Made by a program: the position numbers and the translations under genes
The notes under the pieces: model-generated
Databases searched by the model: none
Told to the model about the DNA's origin: nothing
Seen by the model: the letters and a program-made list of their open reading frames with translations, nothing else
In this document: piece by piece, positions 1-6,291 of the stretch
Layout of the letters: each line of letters opens with the position of its first letter
Position numbering within the stretch: the stretch's first letter is position 1
Origin: Actinomycetes bacterium
GTDB lineage: Bacteria; Actinomycetota; Acidimicrobiia; Acidimicrobiales; Palsa-688
Direction of reading: 5' to 3'
Assembly (NCBI GenBank): GCA_021815935.1
Contig: JAKAZH010000094.1
Coordinates: 1 to 7,085 of the forward strand
Length of the DNA: 7,085 bases

Positions 1-1
1 G

Positions 2-91
2 ATCGAGTTGGACATCTTCCGAGAGGAATGCCTAGCCGGAGGCGTTCTCCAGCTAACCCCCGCTGGAAAGTGGTGGCTGGCGAACCGTTGA
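2..91 (+). CDS. possible 3' end of an unidentified upstream gene (partial)
   Basis: Frame 2 is open from the left edge to a TGA at 89-91 and would give about 29 residues, beginning IELDIFREE and ending TPAGKWWLANR. The mixed composition (acidic, hydrophobic and aromatic residues) looks more like a real protein C-terminus than the Arg/Pro-rich shadow frame beside it, and most third positions are G or C. The fragment is too short to assign to a family and I do not recognise it. If real, it ends about 120 nt before the amidase on the same strand. Confidence is low because a 90-nt open frame at a window edge can occur by chance. Confidence 0.3.
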   Translation: MELDIFREECLAGGVLQLTPAGKWWLANR

Positions 92-212
92 CACCACCGC
101 ACCCACCCAGCAGGCGACCGCCGCTGACACCGGTTCGGAGGGCGCGAAGCGGGGAGGTCGTCGCAGCGGATGGCCTACGACGTTCGCCGACCTGGCGTCC
201 TAGAGTCGCACC

Positions 213-1676
213 ATGGTTTCAGATCCTTCACCGGACACGGCGCAGTTCGCCTACCTGGGGGTCGCCGAAATCGAGGACCGCCTCTCCTCGGGTGAGCTGA
301 CCTCCGTAGCCCTGGTCGAGGCCCTCCTTCAACGCATCGCGGAACTCGACCGGCCCCGAACCCCCACCGCTCTCCGGTCGGTGATCGCCGCGTCCGACCG
401 GGCCCTCGCAGAAGCGGAGGCGTCCGACCGCCGGCGAGCCATCTCCTCCGACCGTCTTGCGCTTGAAGGCATCCCGGTCCTCGTCAAGGACAACATCGAG
501 GTGAGCGGCCTTCCCTCCTGCGCAGGTTCGACCAGTCTGCTCGAACGCCCGCCCGCATCCGACGCCCCTCTCGTGACGCGTTTGCGTCAGGCCGGGGCCG
601 TCATACTCGGCACCACCAACCTGTCCGAGTGGGCCAACATCCGATCTCCACGGTCGACCGGCGGCTGGTCGGCGGTCGGCGGTCTCACCGCAAACCCGTG
701 GGCACTCGACCGCAACGCCGGCGGTTCCTCGTCCGGCTCCGGCGCTGCCCTGGCCGCCGGGCTGGCACCACTCGCTATTGGCACCGAGACCGACGGATCC
801 ATTTGCTGTCCTTGTTCGCTCAATGGGGTGGCGGGTATCAAGCCGGCGGTGGGCGCCGTGCCGAGAGCCGGGGTCGTGCCGATCAGCCCCAGCCAGGACA
901 GCCCCGGACCAATGGCCAGGACCGCCGCCGACGTGCGCTTCTTACTCGACGTCCTAACCGGGGCAGCGGAGGCTAACGGCGAACCGCCACCGCTTTCGTC
1001 TATCCGGGTCGCAGTGGCGACGACGTGGCGAACGGGGCATCCGACGACCGATTCGCTCTTCGAGGAGACCGTGGAGCGGATCCGCTCCCTCGGCCTCCCC
1101 ACCGTCGACGTCCGCCCCTCCGAGCCGACAGTCAAGACGGAGAAGGACGAACTCACTGTTCTGTTGTGCGAATTGAAAGACGCCCTAGATCTTTACCTCC
1201 CCACCCGCGGCGCCGGCGGCCCTCAGACCCTCGCCGAGGTGGTGGCCTACGAGGACGGCCACGCCGACGTCGAGATGGCCTGGTTCGGCCACGAGTTGTT
1301 CGAGCAGGCCCTTGCTCTTGGTGGTCGAGACGGCAAAACCTACCGAGACGCCCGGCGGCGCAACCTGTCCTGGGCACACGACTCGGTCCTCGAGCCGGCC
1401 ATGGCCTGCGCCGATGTGCTCGTGGCTCCTTATATGGGTCCGGCGTGGAAGTCGGATCTGCTTCTCGGCGGCCACCCGGCAAGCGCTTCACCGGCGACTA
1501 TGGCCCCCGCTATCGCCGGCTGGCCTATCGCCTGCGTGCCCGTGGGACTGGCCGCCGGGCTGCCAGTCGGTCTCACAATCATCGGACGTCCGGGTTCGGA
1601 GCGGACGCTGCTGGCCGTGGCGGCGGCAGTTGAGGTCCCGGACCGACCGAGCTGGACGCCTCCCACTCGCTCTTGA
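213..1676 (+). CDS. amidase signature family hydrolase (peptide amidase-like)
   Basis: This 487-residue protein is a full-length amidase-signature (AS) enzyme, a family that hydrolyses C-N amide bonds with a Ser-cisSer-Lys triad. The triad is visible: Lys92 in VLVKDN, cis-Ser172 in GGSSSGSG, and nucleophile Ser196 in TETDGS; the 24-residue Ser-Ser spacing is that of the family. The stretches ILGTTNLSEWAN (131-142), NGVAGIKP (204-211) and SQDSPGPMARTAAD (227-240) are typical of the peptide amidase/6-aminohexanoate-type branch. No signal peptide is seen, so it is probably cytoplasmic. The ATG at 213 is the first start after an in-frame TAG at 201-203 and puts the usual N-terminal helix (VAEIEDRLSSGELTSVALVE) in place, although the ribosome site is weak. 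Cysteines at 198, 199 and 201 next to the nucleophile are unusual. It lacks the context of a GatCAB operon, so gatA is unlikely. The substrate cannot be predicted. Confidence 0.93.
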   Translation: MVSDPSPDTAQFAYLGVAEIEDRLSSGELTSVALVEALLQRIAELDRPRTPTALRSVIAASDRALAEAEASDRRRAISSDRLALEGIPVLVKDNIEVSGLPSCAGSTSLLERPPASDAPLVTRLRQAGAVILGTTNLSEWANIRSPRSTGGWSAVGGLTANPWALDRNAGGSSSGSGAALAAGLAPLAIGTETDGSICCPCSLNGVAGIKPAVGAVPRAGVVPISPSQDSPGPMARTAADVRFLLDVLTGAAEANGEPPPLSSIRVAVATTWRTGHPTTDSLFEETVERIRSLGLPTVDVRPSEPTVKTEKDELTVLLCELKDALDLYLPTRGAGGPQTLAEVVAYEDGHADVEMAWFGHELFEQALALGGRDGKTYRDARRRNLSWAHDSVLEPAMACADVLVAPYMGPAWKSDLLLGGHPASASPATMAPAIAGWPIACVPVGLAAGLPVGLTIIGRPGSERTLLAVAAAVEVPDRPSWTPPTRS

Positions 1677-1696
1677 TGGAATATGTCGTGAACGCC

Positions 1697-1710
1697 CGAA
1701 GTTGACTTCG
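1697..1710. terminator. small hairpin between convergent genes, possible terminator
   Basis: The 69-nt gap between the amidase stop and the mnhD stop contains a perfect inverted repeat, CGAAGT-TG-ACTTCG. As RNA it would fold as a 5-bp stem with a TTGA loop. A second overlapping option pairs AGTTG (1700-1704) with CAACT (1715-1719). There is no T-tract on either strand, so this is at best a weak or factor-assisted terminator serving one or both convergent genes. Confidence 0.25.
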
Positions 1711-1745
1711 ACCCCAACTCCTTTCAGCGGGAATGCTCGCTTGGA

Positions 1746-3497
1746 TCATCTGACGATCAGTGCCGCGATGGTGAGCGCGCCACCGGCAGCAAAGTAAGTG
1801 GCGTAGTCGTTGGCCGATCCGTTATGGATCGCACGCAACCAGGTGACGAGCCGGGGTTCCGATCGGCGAATGTACGCCCACGCGACGAGCAAGCCAGCGG
1901 CGATGGTACCGACCGAGATCGCGATGCCCAAGACGGAGAAGTAGGCAAACTTCACCTGCGGGACCGCAAATGTGGTGCCGGCACTCAGCACACCGTTGGC
2001 GTAGCGGGCCGGTTCAAGGAGTCCCCCGGCGGCAGGTTCGGCGATGTGGTGCAGTATCGGGTATGCCAGGACGCCGGATGCGACGCAGCCGACGGCCAGG
2101 ACGGCCAGCCCGGCGACCATACCGGGGTGGAGACGCGCAAGCTCTTCGTAGGGTTGGCGACGTGGGCGGAAAAATGCGAGATGGGCGGCTCTGGCGAGGG
2201 CCGCGATGGTAACGACCTGCGCGACGATCACCACGGCGAATGCGACGGGGTCGGTATTTCGGAGGCTGTCGTGAATCAGCCCGAGCGAGACGTACCCGTT
2301 GAGTAGCGGGACGCCGGCAATGGCTGCCGCGCCCACGACGAAGGCGGCTGCGATCACAGGCATGCGCCGGGCCAAGCCGCCCATCTCGGACAGGTTGGTA
2401 AGTCCGGTCGCGTGCACGATAGCGCCAGCGCAGAGGAAGAGCAGGGCTTTGAACAATGAGTGACTGATGAGGTGGCAGACGGCGCCAGCCACCCCGCTGG
2501 CACTGCCAGTCGCAAACCCGACAATGAGGATGCCCATCTGTGAGACGGTGTCGTAGGCCAGGAGTCGTTTGAGGTCGTCTTGTGCCAGGGCGAGGACGGC
2601 ACCAAGGACGGCGGTGGCACATCCTGCGATGGTGAGCAGACCGAGTAGAGCGTGGTTTGCAGTGTGCCCGTAGATCTGCAGGGCGAGGCGGGCGATGACC
2701 ACGACGCCGAGCTCCACCATGAGACCGGAGAATAGGGCGGAGACGGGGCCGGGAGCGGCGGTGTGGGCGTCGGGTAGCCACGAGTGGAATGGGATGATGC
2801 CCGCTTTGGTGGCGAAGCCAATGAGCAGCAGTCCGAGAGCGACCAAGTCGGCGGTCGTGGTGTGGGCGATGAGCGCTTGGTGGATCTGTCCGAAATTCAG
2901 CGCTCCGTGGTCAGAGTAGATCATGGCGGCTCCGACGAACACGGCGAAGCCTGCCATGTTGGTGAGCACCAGAGTCTTGAAGGCGGCTTCGAGGGCGATC
3001 GGGCGTTCCAGGAAGAATCCGGTAAGGCCGTAGGAGGAAAGCGCTGCGACTTCAAACCAGACGAACAGGTTGACGATGTCCGCGGTGAGTGCTACTCCGA
3101 TCAACGCGGCGATAAGGAGCTGGAACAGGCACGCGTAACCACCTAGTTCGCGAGGGCCCAGTCCGGGCAGCTCGGAGAGCGAGTAGACGAGCAGGACGAC
3201 GCCGACACCCGATACCGTCAGGGCGAAGGTCAGCCCCAGGGGGTCCGCGGCCAGGGTGTCGCCGAGTTCGTGGCCGGAGAACGGCGCCCAGTTACCGAGG
3301 AAGTGGGTGAGCTCGTGGCCCCGGTAGACCGTGGGAGCCATCAACAGAAGTAGTACCCCAGCGGCAGTGGTCGCGGCAATACACACGGCAATGGCAGCCC
3401 TTTTCGACACCCGGGCCAGCAGTGGGGCGACGGTGGCGGCGGTGATGGGGATGGCGATGGCGAGAGGAAGAAGGCTGGCCAGGCCGGCGCCGGTCAC
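1746..3497 (-). CDS. mnhD: Na+/H+ antiporter subunit D (MnhD/MrpD; MbhH/NuoL-like)
   Basis: This 583-residue multi-spanning membrane protein belongs to the proton-antiporter family (Proton_antipo_M) shared by MrpA/MrpD and NuoL/M/N. It should form the ion-translocating channel of the Mrp complex. Visible landmarks are WFEV with Glu149 (TM5), ATKAGIIPFHSWLPDAH with Lys231 (TM7), DDLKRLLAYDTVSQMG (307-322) and HSLFKALLFLCAGAI (346-360). By eye the usual TM8 lysine is Glu262 (LMVELGV), and the usual charged TM12 residue is Leu405 (LNGYVSLGL). At 583 residues it exceeds the roughly 490-500 of a typical MrpD. About 100 extra residues, including two more hydrophobic segments (about 519-541 and 565-581), recall the NuoL C-terminus. 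The start is GTG, with its first four bases shared with the mnhC stop (GTGA). It is the last operon gene and the only antiporter-like subunit here. No other role fits better; a complex I-like partner outside the window is possible. Confidence 0.93.
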   Translation of the reverse strand: MTGAGLASLLPLAIAIPITAATVAPLLARVSKRAAIAVCIAATTAAGVLLLLMAPTVYRGHELTHFLGNWAPFSGHELGDTLAADPLGLTFALTVSGVGVVLLVYSLSELPGLGPRELGGYACLFQLLIAALIGVALTADIVNLFVWFEVAALSSYGLTGFFLERPIALEAAFKTLVLTNMAGFAVFVGAAMIYSDHGALNFGQIHQALIAHTTTADLVALGLLLIGFATKAGIIPFHSWLPDAHTAAPGPVSALFSGLMVELGVVVIARLALQIYGHTANHALLGLLTIAGCATAVLGAVLALAQDDLKRLLAYDTVSQMGILIVGFATGSASGVAGAVCHLISHSLFKALLFLCAGAIVHATGLTNLSEMGGLARRMPVIAAAFVVGAAAIAGVPLLNGYVSLGLIHDSLRNTDPVAFAVVIVAQVVTIAALARAAHLAFFRPRRQPYEELARLHPGMVAGLAVLAVGCVASGVLAYPILHHIAEPAAGGLLEPARYANGVLSAGTTFAVPQVKFAYFSVLGIAISVGTIAAGLLVAWAYIRRSEPRLVTWLRAIHNGSANDYATYFAAGGALTIAALIVR

Positions 3498-3862
3498 CCG
3501 CGCAGGTCTCGGATGCGGTCTGCGTCGAGCGTACGATGGTGCTGGCTGAGCCGAACAACCACGGTAAGGAAGACGGCGGTAACGGCGACCCCGATGACGA
3601 TGGCGGTGAGGCAGAAGTTCTGCAGGACCGGATCGGCCACGTTGCCATTCGCAAGCTGGGAGGGGGTTTGATGACCGGGGGGGTTAAGCAGCACCGGGGC
3701 GGTGGATGCGCGCCGGTAGGCCATAGAGATGAGCAGCAGGTAGGTGGACGCCTCCATAAGGGACAGGCCCATGACCATCTTGATGAGGTTCCGGCGGGTA
3801 AGCACCGTGTACAGGCCCAGACAGAAAAGGCTGCCAGCGGCCAGGTAGTTGGTGAGGATCAC
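3494..3862 (-). CDS. mnhC: Na+/H+ antiporter subunit C (MnhC/MrpC)
   Basis: This 122-residue protein has three predicted membrane helices and is homologous to NuoK. In the Mrp complex MrpC packs beside MrpD and contributes to the hydrophilic axis across the membrane. The family hallmark is clear in the third helix: DPVLQNFCLTAIVIGVAVTAV matches the usual DPLPQALVLTAIVI pattern, with NFC replacing ALV. The second helix contains LSLMEASTYLLLI, whose Glu sits in the region of the NuoK-type helix glutamate. Helices 2 and 3 are joined by a Pro/Asn-rich loop. The start is GTG, overlapping the TGA of the upstream mbhE-mnhB fusion by 4 nt, and the stop overlaps the mnhD start in the same way. This implies tight translational coupling and near-equal synthesis of B, C and D. 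Confidence 0.92.
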   Translation of the reverse strand: MILTNYLAAGSLFCLGLYTVLTRRNLIKMVMGLSLMEASTYLLLISMAYRRASTAPVLLNPPGHQTPSQLANGNVADPVLQNFCLTAIVIGVAVTAVFLTVVVRLSQHHRTLDADRIRDLRG

Positions 3863-4872
3863 TGCTTTGCGCTCGGCTCGGCGGGTGTCTTGTCGTTTGT
3901 GTCACCGCTTCCTGCGGTCCAGTCGTGGGTCATGCCCAACATGGCGAAGATGGCCAGGGTAAGGCCGGTGCCGACCTCGATCAGCTCGCTTGCGGAGAAA
4001 ACCTGGAGGATCCCGCCGGAGCGGATAGTTCCCGGTGGCGCGAGCGGCAGCCAGTTGGCCGAGAAGGATCCCTTGAGGACCAGCCCGAGGGTTTCGCAGG
4101 CGATGATCGCCAAGGCGCCGGCCAGTTCGAGAGGTTCGAGGACACCTGGTCGGACCACACGGGCGACTTTCGCATAGCCGAAGGCGGCGTAGACGAGCAA
4201 TGCGACCCCGGCCAACACCGCCCCGGCAGGAAAGCCGCCGCCCGGCGAGTAGCCCCAGGCGGCCAGGTAGATCCCGGCGACGGCCAGGAGCGGGCTTGTC
4301 AGGCGGGCGGAAACGCGGACGATGACGGTCATCGCCTGGGCCTGTTCGGGGGCATGGGTACCGAGGGGTTGCCAGTCGGGCGTGGGCAGCACGCGGACGG
4401 CATCGGTTCCTCTGTTGGCGGTGGAGGTCTCAGCTGTCTCGGCCTTGCGAGCTTCAGAGCTGCCACCGCCCCCGGCGGGGTCGTCTGCGGCTTGCTCCTT
4501 CTCGCCAGCCTCATGTTCTCCGATGAACCCTGCTCGGGGCTCTCTGGGTCGGGCCAGCAGGGTGACGCATACAACCGCAGCGAGAAGGAGAAAGGTTTCG
4601 CCGAAAGTGTCGAAACCGCGAGTGCCGTAGACGACCTCGTTGACCGGCTCCGTAGTGCCCCAGCGTGGCAGCGCCACTTGGAGGGCATAGCGGGCCACCG
4701 CAGGGATGGGGGCGGACTGGCGCGGCAGGTGGACGAAGCCGACGGCCAACACGAGGCCGAGGCCGATCACGACGAAGGCGCCGACAACTGGGAGGTGTGC
4801 GGGTTCGTGCTCGTGGCGTTCGGGCCGGGACGGTCGCCCAGCGCCCGGCGAACTGGGAGGCTGAGCAGCCAC
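3859..4872 (-). CDS. MbhE domain fused to Na+/H+ antiporter subunit B (MnhB/MrpB)
   Basis: This 337-residue protein joins two Mrp parts that are usually separate. Residues 28-48 are hydrophobic, and residues 77-110 carry the MbhE/MrpA C-terminal signature VNEVVYGTRGFDTFGE followed by a hydrophobic helix. A polar, Gly/Glu/Ala-rich linker without membrane segments covers about 111-178. Residues 181-315 are a MnhB domain: TVIVRVSARLTSPLLAVAGIY, then the hallmark SPGGGFPAGAVLAGVAL and several helices ending at ASELIEVGTGLTLAIFAMLGM. The start is GTG at 4872, 4 nt after the mbhD stop; no in-frame ATG precedes Met181. That ATG (4330-4332) could in principle start a free MnhB, but its ribosome site is weak. 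The tail (319-337) is polar. Its place between MbhD and MnhC supports its role as a membrane scaffold of the antiporter. Confidence 0.9.
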   Translation of the reverse strand: MAAQPPSSPGAGRPSRPERHEHEPAHLPVVGAFVVIGLGLVLAVGFVHLPRQSAPIPAVARYALQVALPRWGTTEPVNEVVYGTRGFDTFGETFLLLAAVVCVTLLARPREPRAGFIGEHEAGEKEQAADDPAGGGGSSEARKAETAETSTANRGTDAVRVLPTPDWQPLGTHAPEQAQAMTVIVRVSARLTSPLLAVAGIYLAAWGYSPGGGFPAGAVLAGVALLVYAAFGYAKVARVVRPGVLEPLELAGALAIIACETLGLVLKGSFSANWLPLAPPGTIRSGGILQVFSASELIEVGTGLTLAIFAMLGMTHDWTAGSGDTNDKTPAEPSAKQ

Positions 4873-4876
4873 AGGT

Positions 4877-5149
4877 CTATTGCTCGCCCAGATCGCCGGT
4901 GTCGGTCACGTCGGTGCGGGACTTGCCGATGGCGATAAGGTAAAGGGTGGGCAGGGCGATGGTGCCGACGACCACCTCGGAGAGGGCATCGTCGGGGGCG
5001 CCGAGGACCACGAACAGGAGGGATAAGACGGTGCCCACCGCAGACAGGGCCATTACCGCTCCGTTGAGGTTCCGGGACCTAATGACGATCACAGCAGCAG
5101 CCAACACCAGCGCCAGGCAAAGATCGTCGAGGACCCAGAACCCGGTCAC
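4877..5149 (-). CDS. MbhD-type DUF4040 antiporter subunit
   Basis: This 90-residue small membrane protein matches the DUF4040/MbhD family, equivalent to part of the C-terminal region of MrpA. Three hydrophobic segments are visible (about 8-24, 28-50 and 60-74). The pair RNLNGAVMALSAVGTVLSLLFVVLGAPDDALSEVVVG resembles the family core, in which an APDVALTEA-type motif precedes the last helix. I chose the GTG at 5149-5147 because its GTGA overlaps the mnhG stop. The frame stays open further upstream to 5398, but that part is Arg-rich and lies inside mnhG, so it is not credible. The C-terminal dozen residues are polar. In Mbh complexes MbhD lies between the MrpG-like and MbhE-like subunits, exactly as the gene order here. 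Its presence without an MrpA core is a key feature of this operon. Confidence 0.87.
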   Translation of the reverse strand: MTGFWVLDDLCLALVLAAAVIVIRSRNLNGAVMALSAVGTVLSLLFVVLGAPDDALSEVVVGTIALPTLYLIAIGKSRTDVTDTGDLGEQ

Positions 5150-5502
5150 TTCTCGCGCTCGTCTCGCGTTGTGCTCGGCTGGTCGTGGTGCGGTTCGTCT
5201 CGGACTGCGCCAGCCCACATGGGCACCCCCGACTTGTAGGCGGCGCGGGCGAGCGCGTGGGACGCAGTGGGGCTGATTATCAGAATGAGAAAAGCGACGA
5301 TAAGGGCTCGGCTCCCATAAGTGGTGATCGGCCCTTCGCCGACGACCAGGGCGGCGAGGGCCGGCAGTACGCCCATCGTGACGGTCTTGGAGGAGCACTG
5401 GATCCGGCAGTAGACGTCGGGCATGCGGAGGATCCCGACCGCTGCAGACAGCGAGAAGAGAAGTCCGAGCCCGGACAGGACGGCCACGACGGTCTCGGTC
5501 AC
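5146..5502 (-). CDS. mnhG: Na+/H+ antiporter subunit G (MnhG/MrpG)
   Basis: This 118-residue protein has three membrane helices. The family motif is at residues 24-43: GILRMPDVYCRIQCSSKTVT, corresponding to the usual GxLRLPDxYxRLHAxTKxxT, with IQCSS in place of the common LHAAT. The third helix ends in ISPTASHALARAAYKSG (76-92), the conserved MrpG terminus. The last roughly 20 residues are charged and should be cytoplasmic. The GTG start shares four bases with the mnhF stop, and the stop shares four bases with the mbhD start. A purine-rich stretch (GGGGA, about 5 nt before the start) may help initiation. MrpG is a small structural subunit next to MrpE and MrpF. Assignment is secure from motif and position. 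Confidence 0.92.
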   Translation of the reverse strand: MTETVVAVLSGLGLLFSLSAAVGILRMPDVYCRIQCSSKTVTMGVLPALAALVVGEGPITTYGSRALIVAFLILIISPTASHALARAAYKSGVPMWAGAVRDEPHHDQPSTTRDEREK

Positions 5503-5759
5503 AGCAGTCCCCGCTCCAGGTAACGGGCCCAGATGATCGTTCCGAGGTAACTGAACGATGCCAACCAGATTGCGGCGTCGAGGTAGATAGTGCGGTCGGC
5601 GTACGCGGCGAAGAACATGACCGCGAGCGCCACCTGCGTGGAGATTGTGTTTAGAGCCACGATGCGATCGGACACGGTCGGCCCGACCGCTAAGCGAATG
5701 AGAAGGAGGACATTGATGGCTACTTCAGCCAGTGCGACGGCAAGGTACAGGTCAGCCAT
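5499..5759 (-). CDS. mnhF: Na+/H+ antiporter subunit F (MnhF/MrpF)
   Basis: This 86-residue protein has three membrane helices. The family motif is at about 25-42: VGPTVSDRIVALNTISTQ, with the conserved GPT..DRI and a short polar break before helix 2. I chose the ATG at 5759-5757 because it has a good ribosome site (GGAGAA at 5770-5765, five bases before the ATG) and yields the expected MrpF N-terminus, MADLYLAVALAE. A longer open frame to 5831 adds a Pro/Arg-rich stretch inside mnhE and is not credible. The gene overlaps the mnhE stop by 8 nt (5752-5759), and its own stop overlaps the mnhG start. In some relatives MrpF also functions in bile-salt or multidrug efflux, but nothing here points beyond the complex role. 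Confidence 0.92.
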   Translation of the reverse strand: MADLYLAVALAEVAINVLLLIRLAVGPTVSDRIVALNTISTQVALAVMFFAAYADRTIYLDAAIWLASFSYLGTIIWARYLERGLL

Positions 5760-6291
5760 GGCGGTTCTCCAGCGGGGCAAGCAGAACCTCGACCGGTCCG
5801 TTGACTTTGGCGCGGGCGGCCCTTCGGTCACCTTCGGGGACGGCCACTGCGTGGAACTGCAGGTGCCGGGATCGGCGATCCAGGTCGACGATTTGGTTGT
5901 CCACGATCAGGGAGGAGATGAGTCCGACTGCGGCGAGCTCACCGTCGCTTCGTTCGTGGGTAGCCACAACGATCATCCCGCTCGACAAAGGTCGGCGCGG
6001 CGACCAGATCCGCGCTGACAGCTTCACATTGGCAACCACCACCCGGTAGGCGGTGACGAAAATCAACCAGACGGCGGCTGGGAGCCGTCGTGGGTGTAAC
6101 AGCCACCATGGCCCCCGGGCAGGGCCCAGAGGAGCAAGAGCTACGGCGACACCTACGGAAATGGCGACACCGAAGGCGAGTTGCTCGGCGGTTAGTGTCC
6201 AAGTGAGGATCACCCAGGCGCCGAACCCCCAAGCAGACAGGGCGACAACGGTGGCGAAGCGGGCGCGGCGCCAGTCGAGCTGGGGGGTCAT
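5752..6291 (-). CDS. mnhE: Na+/H+ antiporter subunit E (MnhE/MrpE), VDNQ variant
   Basis: This 179-residue protein has two or three N-terminal membrane segments (about 12-32, 37-54 and 70-90) and a soluble C-terminal domain, the layout of MrpE. The region VWLIFVTAYRVVVANVKL (74-91) fits the family. In the domain that follows, the common ITLTPGT motif is replaced by SSLIVDNQIVDLD (126-138), followed by HLQFHAVAVPEG. The ATG start has no Shine-Dalgarno sequence of its own. Instead it overlaps the stop of a 25-codon ORF (ATGA, 6288-6291), which suggests initiation by coupling. In its own frame the sequence stays open for some distance upstream, but the nearby codons checked offer no start. As first structural gene of the operon it sets the order E-F-G seen in Mbh-like clusters. 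Identification rests on helix layout, context and the partial motif. Confidence 0.86.
   Translation of the reverse strand: MTPQLDWRRARFATVVALSAWGFGAWVILTWTLTAEQLAFGVAISVGVAVALAPLGPARGPWWLLHPRRLPAAVWLIFVTAYRVVVANVKLSARIWSPRRPLSSGMIVVATHERSDGELAAVGLISSLIVDNQIVDLDRRSRHLQFHAVAVPEGDRRAARAKVNGPVEVLLAPLENRHG

Noticed and set aside
88..93. TTGACA, a perfect -35 box, upstream of the amidase
   Set aside because: No -10-like sequence lies at 16-18 nt; the following bases are GC-rich. It also overlaps the TGA of the possible upstream frame.
28..300. 90-codon + strand open frame at the left edge
   Set aside because: Its Arg/Pro-rich composition is typical of an out-of-frame shadow, and it runs into the start of the amidase in another frame.
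587..1156. 189-codon minus-strand open frame within the amidase gene
   Set aside because: It is antisense to the catalytic core of the amidase, with Ser/Pro/Arg-rich composition and no domain.
3677..3683. Run of seven G within mnhC, a possible slippage tract
   Set aside because: Seven bases in GC-rich DNA is short, and it encodes a Pro-containing loop in an intact reading frame; nothing suggests phase variation.
3925..4938. 337-codon + strand open frame opposite the mbhE-mnhB fusion
   Set aside because: It is antisense to a gene with clear family motifs, has a Gly/Asp/Arg-rich composition without a recognisable domain, and is the usual shadow of a GC-rich coding frame. The equal length of 337 to the true gene is a coincidence.
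5150..5398. Longer N-terminus for the MbhD-type protein, starting inside mnhG
   Set aside because: The added residues are Arg-rich, non-membrane and overlap most of mnhG; the GTG at 5149 overlapping the mnhG stop explains the gene better.
5760..5831. Longer N-terminus for MnhF
   Set aside because: The extra residues are Pro/Arg-rich and lie inside mnhE; the ATG at 5759 has a good ribosome site and the expected family N-terminus.
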